From Cupriavidus oxalaticus (lineage in GTDB: Bacteria > Pseudomonadota > Gammaproteobacteria > Burkholderiales > Burkholderiaceae), in the NCBI RefSeq assembly GCF_004768545.1, contig NZ_CP038635.1, forward strand, positions 1,240,001-1,304,000: 64,000 bases of DNA, read 5' to 3'. The notes under the pieces are model-generated. The model saw nothing but the letters and a program-made list of their open reading frames with translations. It searched no databases and was not told where the DNA came from. Position 1 is the first letter of the stretch, and every line of letters begins with the position of its first letter. Positions 26,396-35,487 of the stretch are shown piece after piece. A program made the position numbers and the translations under genes.

Positions 26396-26584
26396 ATGTT
26401 TGTTTGTGGGAACCAGGCTTGCGGCGCGCGCTGGGAGCCGGACGAGGTGCAGATCCGCAACGAAGGGCAGGGGCCGGTATTCCGCTGCCCGCAATGCGGC
26501 GCCCGCAACTATGTCGAAGCCCGCACCGCGCGTGACGGCACCACGGTCTATCGGCAGGTAGCCGCGAAGCCGGCAGCGCGCTAG
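26396..26584 (+). CDS. Small zinc-ribbon protein
   Basis: 62 aa. CGNQAC near the start and CPQC in the middle give four cysteines in a zinc-ribbon arrangement (C-x4-C, C-x2-C). A good ribosome site, CAGGAGAGTTC, precedes ATG 26396. Such mini-proteins are often RNA- or protein-binding; the role is unknown. Confidence 0.7.
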   Translation: MFVCGNQACGARWEPDEVQIRNEGQGPVFRCPQCGARNYVEARTARDGTTVYRQVAAKPAAR

Positions 26585-26685
26585 CTGTATCGGCGCGGCG
26601 AGCCTGTGCAGAACCCCACGCATGTGGGGTCAAATTCACATGGCTGCCGACTTAAGCTCCATTGGGCGAGACCGTTAAACACAAA

Positions 26686-27057
26686 ATGGACTTTGCCGAC
26701 TTCCCTCAAGATTCCGCTTCCAATGCTGAACGCATGGGCTGGGCGAACGCTTCCCCGGAAGTCATCGCCAAGGTATTGAATTCGGCGCTGGCGGCGCAGG
26801 ACCTGTCCGGGTTTGCCGCGCTGCTGTCGGATATTGCGCGCGACCGCGGCCTGAAGGGGCAGCGCGCCGCGCACCAGTCGATCTACGACATGCCTTACGC
26901 CAGCCTGCTGCCCCGGCAGAAGCACCTGTTGTCAGATGCCTTCGAGCTGCTGGTGCTGCTCGGGCTGGAGCTGCGCGCCCGCCGGGACGATGACGGTCTC
27001 GACACCGACCTCGACGGCGATGACGACAGCGGCGACGAAGGCAGCGCGGACGAATAA
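26686..27057 (+). CDS. Hypothetical protein with acidic tail
   Basis: 123 aa from ATG 26686. A helical middle part (PEVIAKVLNSALAAQDLSGFAALLSDIARDRGLKGQ) vaguely recalls small antitoxin-like regulators but lacks a recognisable helix-turn-helix. The last 25 residues are almost all Asp, Gly, Glu and Ser. A TTG at 26662 would lengthen it by 8 residues. Convergent with glutamate dehydrogenase; no partner gene. Confidence 0.65.
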   Translation: MDFADFPQDSASNAERMGWANASPEVIAKVLNSALAAQDLSGFAALLSDIARDRGLKGQRAAHQSIYDMPYASLLPRQKHLLSDAFELLVLLGLELRARRDDDGLDTDLDGDDDSGDEGSADE

Positions 27058-27087
27058 GCGCGCCTCGCCCGCGCCACGCATGGCGCG

Positions 27088-30000
27088 CTAGCCGCGCTCG
27101 AGCATCCCGATCTCGCGCACCGCGACCGACAGCATCGACAGTCCCGCCGCACCCGATGCGCGCTGGTCGGCCAGCATGCGCGTAAAGCGTTCCAGCGCGC
27201 CATGGCGGCTGGCACGCCAGGCATCGATCATCGCTTCCGGCGATTCCAGTTCTCCCTGCTGCGACAGCACGCTGACCGTCAGCGCACGCTTGAGCCGGCC
27301 CAGGTCTTCGAGCGTGGTGGTGCGCGCCAGCAGGTCCCAGTGCGTGTCAGAAGGCAGCGCCAGCGCACGCTCGCGCAGCCAGCTGAAGCTCAGGTGGCTG
27401 TCCAGCGCGAAATACACGCCCGCAACCAGGTCGAGGCTGCGCTCGCACGCGTTGGCCACTTCGGCGATATCCAGCGCCGCCGCCGAGATCTCGCTGCCGG
27501 CAACGCGCAAGGCGAGCGCCTCGTCGACACCTGCATCGGAAAAGGTCCTGGCATGCTCCGCCAGCGCCGCCGCATCGGCGGGCGGCAGCAGCTGGGGCAA
27601 CTGCGGCACCAGCCACTGCGCCGCCTGCGTAAAGCGCGCCAGCTCGGCGCTGGCCTGGCCGCCGCTGCGTAGATAGCGGATAAACCACAGGCAGGCCCGC
27701 TCCAGCAGCACCGCCACCTGGCCGAACATGCGTGCCTGCTCGGCATCGGGCACGCGGTTGTCCAGCGCATCGATCTCCTGCCACAGCGCGGTCAGCCCGA
27801 ACACGTCGCGCGCAATCAGGCAGGCGCGCACGATGTCGGCGGGGCGCGCGTCGGTTTCTTCCATGATCCGGTGCACGAAGGTAGCGCCGATGCGGTTGAC
27901 CAGCATGTTGGTCAGGTGCGTCGACAGGATCTCGCGCCGCAGCGGGTGGCGATGCATGGTATCGCCATGGCGCTGGCGCAGCGGCACCGGGAAGTAATCG
28001 GCCAGCAGGCCGCCGACCAGCGGGTCTTCGGGCACGTCGGAATCGAGCAGCGCGTCGTACAGCCACATCTTGCTGTAGGCCAGCAGCACCGCGCGCTCGG
28101 GCGACGTGAGCCCTTCGCCCGCCAGCTTGCGCTCGGCGATCTCTTCGTCCGAAGGCAGGAATTCCAGCGCCCGGTTCAGCCGGCCGGCGCGCTCCAGCCA
28201 GCGCACCAGCCGCGCCTCGCCGTCGAGCAGCGCCGTGGCGTGGCGCCCGGCCACCGACAGCGCCTGGGTCTGGTAGTAGTTGTCCTGCAGCACCAGCAGG
28301 CCGACCTCGTCGGTCATCTCTGCGAGCAGCTTGTTGCGCTGCTTCTCGGTCATCTCGCCGTCGGCCATCACCAGGCCCAGCAGGATCTTGATATTGACCT
28401 CATGGTCGGAGCAGTCCACGCCGGCGGAGTTGTCGATGGCATCGGTGTTGATGCGGCCGCCCTTGCGCGCGAACTCGATGCGGCCCAGCTGGGTGAAACC
28501 CAGGTTGCCGCCTTCGCCGACCACCTTGCAGCGCAGTTCATTGCCATTGACGCGCACCGCGTCGTTGGTACGGTCGCCGGCCTGCAGATGCGTTTCCTGG
28601 CTCGACTTGACGTAAGTGCCAATGCCGCCGTTGTAGAGCAGGTCGACCGGCGCCATCAGGATGGCGTGGATCAGCTCGGCCGGCGACAGCGCGCTGGCCG
28701 TGACGCCGAGCACCGCCTGCACCTGCGGCGTCAGCGCGATGGTCTTGGCGGTGCGCGGGAAGATGCCGCCGCCGGCGGAGATCAGCGTGGCGTCGTAGTC
28801 GGCCCAGCTCGAGCGCGGCAGACTGAACAGCCGCGTGCGTTCCTCCAGCGTGCGCGCGGGATCCGGGTCGGGGTCAAGGAAGATGTGACGGTGGTCGAAG
28901 GCGGCTACCAGCTTGATATGCGGCGACAGCAGCATGCCGTTGCCGAACACGTCGCCCGACATGTCGCCGACGCCGGCGACGGTGAAGTCGGTGGTCTGGA
29001 TATCGACGCCCATCTCGCGGAAATGCCGCTTGACCGATTCCCACGCTCCGCGCGCGGTGATGCCCATCTTCTTGTGGTCGTAACCGACCGAGCCGCCGGA
29101 GGCAAAGGCATCGTCGAGCCAGAAGCCATACTCGGCGGATATCGCATTGGCGAAGTCGGAGAACGTGGCGGTGCCCTTGTCGGCCGCCACCACCAGGTAG
29201 GGATCGTTGTCGTCGTGCCGCACCACGTCGGGCGGCGGCACCAGCTGCCCGCCGACAAGGTTGTCGGTCAGGTCCAGCAGCCCGCGCAGGAAAGTCTGGT
29301 AGCAGGCGATGCCTTCCTGCAGGAAGGCATCGCGGTCGGTCGGCGGCGGCGGGCGCTTGACCACGAAGCCGCCCTTGGAGCCTACCGGCACGATCACCGT
29401 GTTCTTCACCATCTGCGCCTTCATCAGCCCCAGCACCTCGGTGCGGAAGTCTTCGCGGCGGTCGGACCAGCGCAGCCCGCCGCGCGCCACGCGGCCGCCG
29501 CGCAGGTGCACACCCTCGACCCGCGGCGAATAGACCCAGATCTCGAACATCGGCCGCGGCTCGGGCAGCCCCGGCACCAGCGCCGGGTTGAACTTGAACG
29601 ACACGTAGGGACGCGGCTGGCCGTCGTCGCTGCGGTGGAAGTAGTTGGTGCGCACCGTGGCCTGGATCACGCCCAGGAAGAGCCGCAGGATGCGGTCCTC
29701 GTCGAGGTTGGGCACCTTGTCGAGCGCGGCCTCGATCTCGGCCAGCAGCTTGTCGCAGCGTGCCTGGCGCGCGGTATCGGCAGCCACCTGGCTCACGGTG
29801 TCGAAGCGCGCGATGAACAGCGCGACCAGCATCGCCGCGATGCCCGCATTGCCGGTCAGCGCGCGTTCGATATAGGCATCGCTGAAGGTCGAGCCCACCT
29901 GGCGCAAATAGCGTGCATAGGCCCGCAGGATGGTGACGTCGCGCGCGGCCATCTCGGCGCGCAGCACCAGCCGGTTGAGGTCGTCGTTCTCGATCTCGCC

Positions 30001-31956
30001 ATGCCAGGCGCGCGCAAAGGCGTCTTCGAACAGCGCCTTGACGCGCGCGATATCGAAGTCCGCCGCGCCGCCGCTGTCGGCGATCTCCAGCCCGAAATCA
30101 TGCACCCACACCGGCGCGCCGCTGTCGGGCTCGATCAGGTAGGGGCGCTCTTCGTCCACCCGCACGCCCAGGTGTTCGAGCATGGGCAGGCTGTGCGACA
30201 GCGCGATCGGCTCGCCGGCGCGGTAGACCTTGAAGCGGAACGCGCCCGGCGCGGCCTCGATCGGCCGGTACAGGTTCATGGCCATGCCGCGCGCGCTGTG
30301 GTGGGCGCGCAGCGCGTGCTCCATCAGCTCGATGTCGCGCACCGCGGTCCGGGCGGGGTAGTCTTCGCGGTAGCCCGCGGGGAACGAGCCGCCGTAGCGC
30401 TGCAGCAGCCGGTTGCCTTGTTCTTCGCCGTGGCTCTCGTGCAGCGCTTCGGCAAGGTCGTCCTGCCAGCGGCGGCTGGCATGGACGATGCGCTGTTCCA
30501 GTTCGGCGGTATCGACATGCGGCATCGTGCCCGGCTCGCCGCGCACGGTCAGCTGGATGCGTGCCAGCGGCGATTCCGACAGCAGCGGCGTGAATTCGCA
30601 ACTGGTGCCGTGGAAGGCCGCGGTCAGCAGCTTCTGGATCTTCTGGCGCAGGTCGGTGTTGTACTTGTCGCGCGGCACGAACACCAGGCACGAGACAAAG
30701 CGGTCGAAACGGTCGCGCCGCACGAACAGCCGCGTGCGCTGGTGCTCCTGCAGCCGCAGGATGCCGGTGGTAATGCTGAACAGTTCGTCTTCGCTCGCCT
30801 GGAACAGTTCGTCGCGCGGATATTGCTCGAGGATCGTGACCAGCGACTTGTACAGGTGACCCTTGGTGAGGAAGCCGGCGCGCGCCAGGATATTGGCGCA
30901 CTTGCGCCGCACCAGCGGGATCTCGGCGATCGGCGCCGTGTACGCGGTCGAGGTGTACAGGCCCACGAAGCGGCGCTCGCCAAATAGCTGGCCCTGTGCA
31001 TCCAGCAGCTTGACACCGATATAGTCGAGATAGCCCGGCCGGTGCACGCTGGCGCGCGAGTTGGCCTTGGTGACGAAGATCGGCGAGGGGCCTTCGATGA
31101 TGGCGGTGGCCGCGGCGGGCAGTGGCGTCAGGTCATCGGCGTCCGGCTCGCGCAGGCTCTCGCGCAGGATGCCCGCGCCCGAGCCCGGTACGCCGCGCAG
31201 GAAATAGCGCCCTTCCTGCGCCACCAACTGGTAGTCGCGCTGGCCGAGGAAGGTGAAATGGTCGTCCATCATCCATTCCAGGAAGGCGCGGGCCTCGGTG
31301 CTGTCAGGGGAGGCGGCGTCAGGCGCCTGCGCCAGTGCGGCGATGGTGGCCTGGGTGATGTCGCACATCGCCGGCCAGTCTTCGACCGCGGCGCGCACGT
31401 CGCCCAGCACGCGCGCGATGCCGCTGCGCAGCGCTTCCAGCCGCGCGGCCTCGCCGCTGCGGTCGACCTCGAAGTGGATGAAGGATTCCAGGCGCGAATT
31501 GTCGCCGGGCTCGCCGGCGCCGCCCAGTGCGATGCGCTCGATCCCGCCGGCGGCGCTGCGCCAGACGCGGAACACCGGGTGGATGGCCGAATGCAACGCC
31601 AATCCTTGCCGGTTGATCTCCATGGTCACTGAGTCGACCAGGAAGGGCATGTCGTCGTTGACGATCTCGACCACGGTATGGTCGGAGTGCCAGCCATGCT
31701 CTTCCAGCGTGGGGTTGTAGATGCGGATGCGCGCGCTGCCGGGGACGAACTTCTGCGCGGTCTGCCAGTGCGCCATCACGGCGCCATACAGGTCGGCGAC
31801 TTCGCAGTGCAGCAGGTCGTCGAGGTCAGCCTGGTCGTAGTAGTGCCGCAGGAAGGGCTCGGCGGCGCTGAAGGTGGCCGCCGGCAGCCGCTCCCGCGCA
31901 AAGGCAAGCAGTTCGTCCAGCAGGTGCGCGACTTTGTCTTCGTTCTCCTGCGGCAT
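27088..31956 (-). CDS. NAD-specific glutamate dehydrogenase, large (180-kDa) type
   Basis: 1622 aa, the size of the GDH-180 class, which deaminates glutamate to 2-oxoglutarate for catabolism. A long N-terminal regulatory region is followed by a catalytic core about residues 780-1200, with GGLRWSDRREDFRTEVLGLMKAQMVKNTVIVPVGSKGGFVVK (substrate-binding lysines) and VVAADKGTATFSDFAN. Further on are GNGMLLS and NSAGVDCSDHEVNIKI. A large C-terminal domain follows. ATG 31956 has CGAGGAGAGATC upstream; the frame is open to 32010 but unconserved. The long opposite-strand open frames within it are composition artefacts. Confidence 0.95.
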   Translation of the reverse strand: MPQENEDKVAHLLDELLAFARERLPAATFSAAEPFLRHYYDQADLDDLLHCEVADLYGAVMAHWQTAQKFVPGSARIRIYNPTLEEHGWHSDHTVVEIVNDDMPFLVDSVTMEINRQGLALHSAIHPVFRVWRSAAGGIERIALGGAGEPGDNSRLESFIHFEVDRSGEAARLEALRSGIARVLGDVRAAVEDWPAMCDITQATIAALAQAPDAASPDSTEARAFLEWMMDDHFTFLGQRDYQLVAQEGRYFLRGVPGSGAGILRESLREPDADDLTPLPAAATAIIEGPSPIFVTKANSRASVHRPGYLDYIGVKLLDAQGQLFGERRFVGLYTSTAYTAPIAEIPLVRRKCANILARAGFLTKGHLYKSLVTILEQYPRDELFQASEDELFSITTGILRLQEHQRTRLFVRRDRFDRFVSCLVFVPRDKYNTDLRQKIQKLLTAAFHGTSCEFTPLLSESPLARIQLTVRGEPGTMPHVDTAELEQRIVHASRRWQDDLAEALHESHGEEQGNRLLQRYGGSFPAGYREDYPARTAVRDIELMEHALRAHHSARGMAMNLYRPIEAAPGAFRFKVYRAGEPIALSHSLPMLEHLGVRVDEERPYLIEPDSGAPVWVHDFGLEIADSGGAADFDIARVKALFEDAFARAWHGEIENDDLNRLVLRAEMAARDVTILRAYARYLRQVGSTFSDAYIERALTGNAGIAAMLVALFIARFDTVSQVAADTARQARCDKLLAEIEAALDKVPNLDEDRILRLFLGVIQATVRTNYFHRSDDGQPRPYVSFKFNPALVPGLPEPRPMFEIWVYSPRVEGVHLRGGRVARGGLRWSDRREDFRTEVLGLMKAQMVKNTVIVPVGSKGGFVVKRPPPPTDRDAFLQEGIACYQTFLRGLLDLTDNLVGGQLVPPPDVVRHDDNDPYLVVAADKGTATFSDFANAISAEYGFWLDDAFASGGSVGYDHKKMGITARGAWESVKRHFREMGVDIQTTDFTVAGVGDMSGDVFGNGMLLSPHIKLVAAFDHRHIFLDPDPDPARTLEERTRLFSLPRSSWADYDATLISAGGGIFPRTAKTIALTPQVQAVLGVTASALSPAELIHAILMAPVDLLYNGGIGTYVKSSQETHLQAGDRTNDAVRVNGNELRCKVVGEGGNLGFTQLGRIEFARKGGRINTDAIDNSAGVDCSDHEVNIKILLGLVMADGEMTEKQRNKLLAEMTDEVGLLVLQDNYYQTQALSVAGRHATALLDGEARLVRWLERAGRLNRALEFLPSDEEIAERKLAGEGLTSPERAVLLAYSKMWLYDALLDSDVPEDPLVGGLLADYFPVPLRQRHGDTMHRHPLRREILSTHLTNMLVNRIGATFVHRIMEETDARPADIVRACLIARDVFGLTALWQEIDALDNRVPDAEQARMFGQVAVLLERACLWFIRYLRSGGQASAELARFTQAAQWLVPQLPQLLPPADAAALAEHARTFSDAGVDEALALRVAGSEISAAALDIAEVANACERSLDLVAGVYFALDSHLSFSWLRERALALPSDTHWDLLARTTTLEDLGRLKRALTVSVLSQQGELESPEAMIDAWRASRHGALERFTRMLADQRASGAAGLSMLSVAVREIGMLERG

Positions 31957-32162
31957 GATCTCTCCTCGCGGTATCGATAGACGACGCGGCTCGCGCGGCC
32001 CGCGCGGCAATTCGCCGCCCGGTCGGGCATGTGCCGGGGCATGCTCATACTTTAGGAAAAATCAGCGCACCTGGCGGGATAAAGTCGCGAAGAAAGCGAA
32101 CGATCCGGACAGTGCGGCCGGCCCACCTGCAGAAGGGGCGGCAACCGGCCTGGCTACGCGCC

Positions 32163-32777
32163 TCAGAAGCGCGCGCTGGCGAGGGTGGGACAAGAGGCCG
32201 GGCGATGCGCGACCGGGGGCAGTCCCGTGCAGGAGGCGCAGGGCGCCGGCGCGCCGCCCTGCGGGGCAATCCCGCCGGCAGTAGCGCCGGTACCGCCTGC
32301 ACTCGCCAGCCTGTCCTGGCGAGCGGCTTCGCCGCCCACCCGGATCTGGCGCATGGTGTGGTCGTTCAGCCGGAGCTTCATCCGTTCCAGCAGGCTGCCC
32401 AGCGCCACGCGCTCCTGGGGGTTGAACGGTGCCACCGACACGCTGTGCAGCGCGCTGAGCGCCTGCGAAACGCGTTCGAGGCGGCTCGCGGCGGTGTCGG
32501 CGATGCACGGCGTGGTGGCTTCGGCATGCTCGATCCAGCCGTCGCGACGCAGTTCATGCAGCAGCAGTTCGGACTGTGGAACGTCGATCGGCATGGCGCC
32601 CGGCAACGGGGCGCCGCGTACGAAGTCGCCGCGCTTGATCGCGCGCAGCAACAGCCATTTGGCGTAAGTCAGGCCAGAGGCGGAGAGGGTCTGTTCCAGG
32701 GCGTCTTGCCAGGCGGTGACGGCGTCGACCAGTGCAAGGACGACCGGCTCGTTGGGTTCGAGAGGTCTGGGCTGCAT
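32163..32777 (-). CDS. MarR-like winged-helix regulator
   Basis: 204 aa. Residues about 10-150 look like a MarR fold (LVDAVTAWQDALEQTLSASGLTYAKWLLLRAIKRGDF ... VPQSELLLHELRRDGWIEHAEATTPCIADTAASRLERVSQAL). The C-terminal 50 residues are low-complexity Gly/Ala/Pro-rich. It is divergent from the CoA-transferase gene across a 410-bp region and may control it. The ligand is unknown. Confidence 0.7.
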   Translation of the reverse strand: MQPRPLEPNEPVVLALVDAVTAWQDALEQTLSASGLTYAKWLLLRAIKRGDFVRGAPLPGAMPIDVPQSELLLHELRRDGWIEHAEATTPCIADTAASRLERVSQALSALHSVSVAPFNPQERVALGSLLERMKLRLNDHTMRQIRVGGEAARQDRLASAGGTGATAGGIAPQGGAPAPCASCTGLPPVAHRPASCPTLASARF

Positions 32778-33187
32778 GAATGGCGTCTCCTGATTTTAAA
32801 TTTGCCGCCACTACGATGCTGCAGGCACCCGTCACGCTGGTGCAACGGGTTGATGGGCCGAGCATGGCCGGCCCGGGCGGCACGGTTGCTGGACCTCTCT
32901 GGCGGGCCCCTTCAACCGATAGGGCGAGACAGTACCAGAAACTTTTGCCATTTTTGTGACATTGCGGGTATGCCCTGAGACTCTGGCTGCAGTTAGTGGA
33001 GCGAAGGTCGCTGGCACTGCCGCCGCCTATGAGGAAAGCGACTGCTGCCCATGACTTTAAATCACAGCCGGAATGGGGGCGGCTGGCTACACTGCGAGCC
33101 GGAGACCCCACAACGCCAGCCTTCGGCAAACAAGGCGCGGGGCGAGCGGCATGGGCAAGGGCCTGCGCCGCCAGACCGGAGATATGG
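32778..33187. other. Intergenic region between MarR-like gene and CoA-transferase
   Basis: 410 bp without a supported gene. On the plus strand, TTGCCA and TATGCC 18 bp apart (about 32945-32975) are a possible promoter. An AT-rich patch (GATTTTAAATTTG, about 32791-32803) before the regulator could hold its promoter. No clear long palindrome was found. Confidence 0.5.
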
Positions 33188-34705
33188 ATGTACAAGGAAC
33201 GCATTCGCCTGGCCAGGCTGCATGACAAGGTAGTCTCGGCCGACGAAGCCGCCGCGCTGATCCGCGACGGCATGACCGTAGGCATGAGCGGTTTCACCCG
33301 CGCGGGCGACTGCAAGGAAGTCCCGTTCGCGCTGGCGCGGCGTGCGGCGACCGAGCCACTGCGCATTACCCTGATGACCGGCGCCTCGCTCGGCAACGAC
33401 ATCGACCGCGTGCTGGCCGAGGCCGACGTGATCGCGCGCCGGCTGCCGTTCCAGTCCGATGCCACGCTGCGCCGCAAGATCAACGCCGGCGAAGTGATGT
33501 TCATCGACCAGCACCTGTCCGAAACCGTCGAGCAGCTGCGTTCCGGCCAGATCGCGCCGGTGGACGTGGCGGTGGTCGAGGCTGTCGCGATCACCGAGCA
33601 GGGCGGCATCATCCCCAGCACCTCGGTGGGCAATTCGGCCAGCTTTGCCATGCTGGCGCGCAAGGTGATTGTCGAAATCAACATGAACATGCCGCTGGAG
33701 CTGGAGGGGCTGCACGACATCTATTTCCCGGTCCACCGCCCGTACCGGCAGCCGATCCCGCTGATCGCGCCGGAACAGCGCATCGGACTGCCGTATATCC
33801 CGATCGATCCGGCAAAGATTGCCGCCATCGTCATCACCGCCAAGGACGACAGCCCCTCCAATGCGCTGCCTCCGGACGACGAGACGCGCAGCATCGCCGG
33901 CCACCTCAATGACTTCCTGCTGCGCGAAGTGCGCGCGGGCAAGCTGTCGCCGTCGCTGCAGCCGCTGCAGGCCGGCATCGGCACCATTGCCAACGCCGTG
34001 CTGCACGGGCTGGTCGACTCGCCGTTCCGCGACCTGAAGATGTATTCCGAGGTGCTGCAGGACAGCACCATCGAGTTGCTCGATGCGGGCCGGCTGTCGT
34101 TCGCCTCGGCATCGTCGGTGACGCTGACGCGCGAGGTCTACCAGCGCTTTCTGTCGAACCTGGACCGCTACCGCTCGCGGCTGCTGCTGCGCCCGCAGGA
34201 GATCAGCAACCATCCAGAGATCCTGCGCCGGCTGGGGCTGATCACCATCAACACCGCGCTGGAGTGCGACATCTACGGCAACGTCAATTCCACGCACGTG
34301 GGCGGCACGCACATGATGAACGGCATCGGTGGCTCCGGCGACTTTGCGCGCAATGCGCACCTGTCGGTGTTCGTGACCAAGTCGGTGGCCAAGGGCGGCG
34401 ATGTCTCCAGCATCGTGCCGATGGTGGCGCACGTGGACCACACCGAGCACGACGTCGACATCATCGTCACCGAGCATGGCCTGGCCGACCTGCGCGGCCT
34501 GGCGCCGCGCGAGCGCGCGCACACCGTCATCGCCAATTGCGCCGACCCGCAATACCGCGAATTGCTGGGCGATTATTTCCGCCGCGCCGGCGCCCACGGT
34601 GGCCACACACCTCACTTGCTGGAAGAGGCGCTGTCCTGGCACGTCGGCTTCCGCGATCGCGGCACGATGCAGCCCCCACAGCCGGCGCAGGCGCTGGCTG
34701 CCTGA
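33188..34705 (+). CDS. Acetyl-CoA hydrolase / succinyl-CoA:acetate-type CoA-transferase
   Basis: 505 aa, matching the Cat1/ScpC/AarC family. Its two Rossmann-like halves include GMTVGMSGFTRAGDCKEVP near the N-terminus, the mid-protein GIGTIANAVLHGL, and MYSEVLQD, which probably carries the active-site glutamate. CDIYGNVNSTHVGGTHMMNGIGGSGDFARNA is a hallmark segment near the C-terminus. It likely moves CoA between succinate and acetate or propionate. ATG 33188 has CCGGAGATATGG upstream; the open frame to 32996 is not conserved. A hairpin follows. Confidence 0.92.
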   Translation: MYKERIRLARLHDKVVSADEAAALIRDGMTVGMSGFTRAGDCKEVPFALARRAATEPLRITLMTGASLGNDIDRVLAEADVIARRLPFQSDATLRRKINAGEVMFIDQHLSETVEQLRSGQIAPVDVAVVEAVAITEQGGIIPSTSVGNSASFAMLARKVIVEINMNMPLELEGLHDIYFPVHRPYRQPIPLIAPEQRIGLPYIPIDPAKIAAIVITAKDDSPSNALPPDDETRSIAGHLNDFLLREVRAGKLSPSLQPLQAGIGTIANAVLHGLVDSPFRDLKMYSEVLQDSTIELLDAGRLSFASASSVTLTREVYQRFLSNLDRYRSRLLLRPQEISNHPEILRRLGLITINTALECDIYGNVNSTHVGGTHMMNGIGGSGDFARNAHLSVFVTKSVAKGGDVSSIVPMVAHVDHTEHDVDIIVTEHGLADLRGLAPRERAHTVIANCADPQYRELLGDYFRRAGAHGGHTPHLLEEALSWHVGFRDRGTMQPPQPAQALAA

Positions 34706-34725
34706 AACGCGTACGCAACAATGCA

Positions 34726-34747
34726 AACAGCCCGCCGAAGCGGGCTG
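34726..34747. terminator. Hairpin between convergent CoA-transferase and repeat-protein genes
   Basis: ACAGCCCGC (34726-34734) pairs with GCGGGCTGT (34739-34747), CGAA loop. Short T-rich tails on both sides make it a plausible bidirectional terminator. Confidence 0.65.
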
Positions 34748-34768
34748 TCTTGCCTGGGCAGTGCGGGC

Positions 34769-35167
34769 TTATTGGGCCTTGTCGCCCTGGCTGGCGGGCG
34801 CCTTGGCGCCATCGGTGTACGGATCGTACTTGCCGGTCTTGGCACCGTCGGTGTACGGATCGGGCTTGCCAGCCTTGGCACCGTCGGTGTACGGATCGTA
34901 CTTGCCGGCCTTGGCGCCGTCGGTGTTCGGGTCGAACTTCTTGCCCGAGTTGGTCAGGTCGGAGCGCGTCGACTGCTTGGCGCCATCGGTGTAGGGATCG
35001 AACTTGCCCGACTTCGCCGGGTTCTGGTTCGGGCTGGCCTGCTTCTTGGTGTGGCTGCCGCCGTAGAGGTCGCCGCCCTCGGTGTAGTTCTTCTGCGCAT
35101 AAACCTGCGTCGCACCCACAGCGGCGAATGCTGCAACGATCAGGGTCGAAACGGTCTTCTTCAGCAT
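34769..35167 (-). CDS. Periplasmic repeat protein with five DPYTDGAK units
   Basis: 132 aa. A signal peptide (MLKKTVSTLIVAAFAAVGATQVYA) is followed by a disordered, Lys/Asp/Gly-rich region. FDPYTDGAK or a close variant occurs five times (FDPYTDGAK, FDPNTDGAK, YDPYTDGAK, PDPYTDGAK, YDPYTDGAK); the last three are 12 residues apart, each preceded by AGK or TGK. The Asp-rich repeats could bind cations or cell-wall material; this is speculation. ATG 35167 was chosen for the signal peptide. No family recognised. Confidence 0.8.
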   Translation of the reverse strand: MLKKTVSTLIVAAFAAVGATQVYAQKNYTEGGDLYGGSHTKKQASPNQNPAKSGKFDPYTDGAKQSTRSDLTNSGKKFDPNTDGAKAGKYDPYTDGAKAGKPDPYTDGAKTGKYDPYTDGAKAPASQGDKAQ

Positions 35168-35432
35168 CTCTTTATCCTCGCGATATCGGCATCGCAGCGC
35201 CTGCGCGATGACGGGTTGGGGCCGAGCGTGGTCCGGCATGCGGCCGGCCGTGTGGCGGATCACCCAGCTAATGTACCGAGTTGGCGCGTGTCCGCAAAGT
35301 GAAAGTTTCTTCTATGGATATTGAAACGCTTGGGCGGAGGTTGCGTCCTGTCCAGGATCAAGATTCGGCTCCGAGAACAGAAATTTCCCATTGGAGAGTG
35401 ATGTAATCTGCACGTTTTGTGGCGTCCAGACG
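35168..35432. other. Intergenic region upstream of the repeat-protein gene
   Basis: 265 bp with no supported gene. It should hold the promoter of the repeat-protein gene on the minus strand. AT-rich patches occur at 35300-35330 and 35385-35420. I could not assign elements with confidence. Confidence 0.4.
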
Positions 35433-35460
35433 AAAAAACGGCTGCCATGTGGCAGCCGTT
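35433..35460 (-). terminator. Terminator of the Bug-family gene
   Basis: AACGGCTGCCA (35437-35447) pairs perfectly with TGGCAGCCGTT (35450-35460); on the minus strand it ends in six U. It lies 28 bp after the stop codon. Confidence 0.92.
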
Positions 35461-35487
35461 CGATGTCCTCTTTGACACAAAGGCCGG

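Noticed and set aside
26686..27057. Antitoxin or addiction-module regulator
   Set aside because: The helical middle part is only vaguely similar, there is no clear helix-turn-helix, and no toxin-like partner is adjacent.
23494..27087. Mobile element or integrated phage after tRNA-Pro
   Set aside because: I found no integrase, transposase, terminal repeat or second copy of the tRNA 3' end.
27871..30987. 1038-aa open frame opposite the glutamate dehydrogenase gene
   Set aside because: It mirrors the codon pattern of the real gene; the translation is rich in Arg, Ala, His and Gln with no domain. Long antisense frames are expected in high-GC genes.
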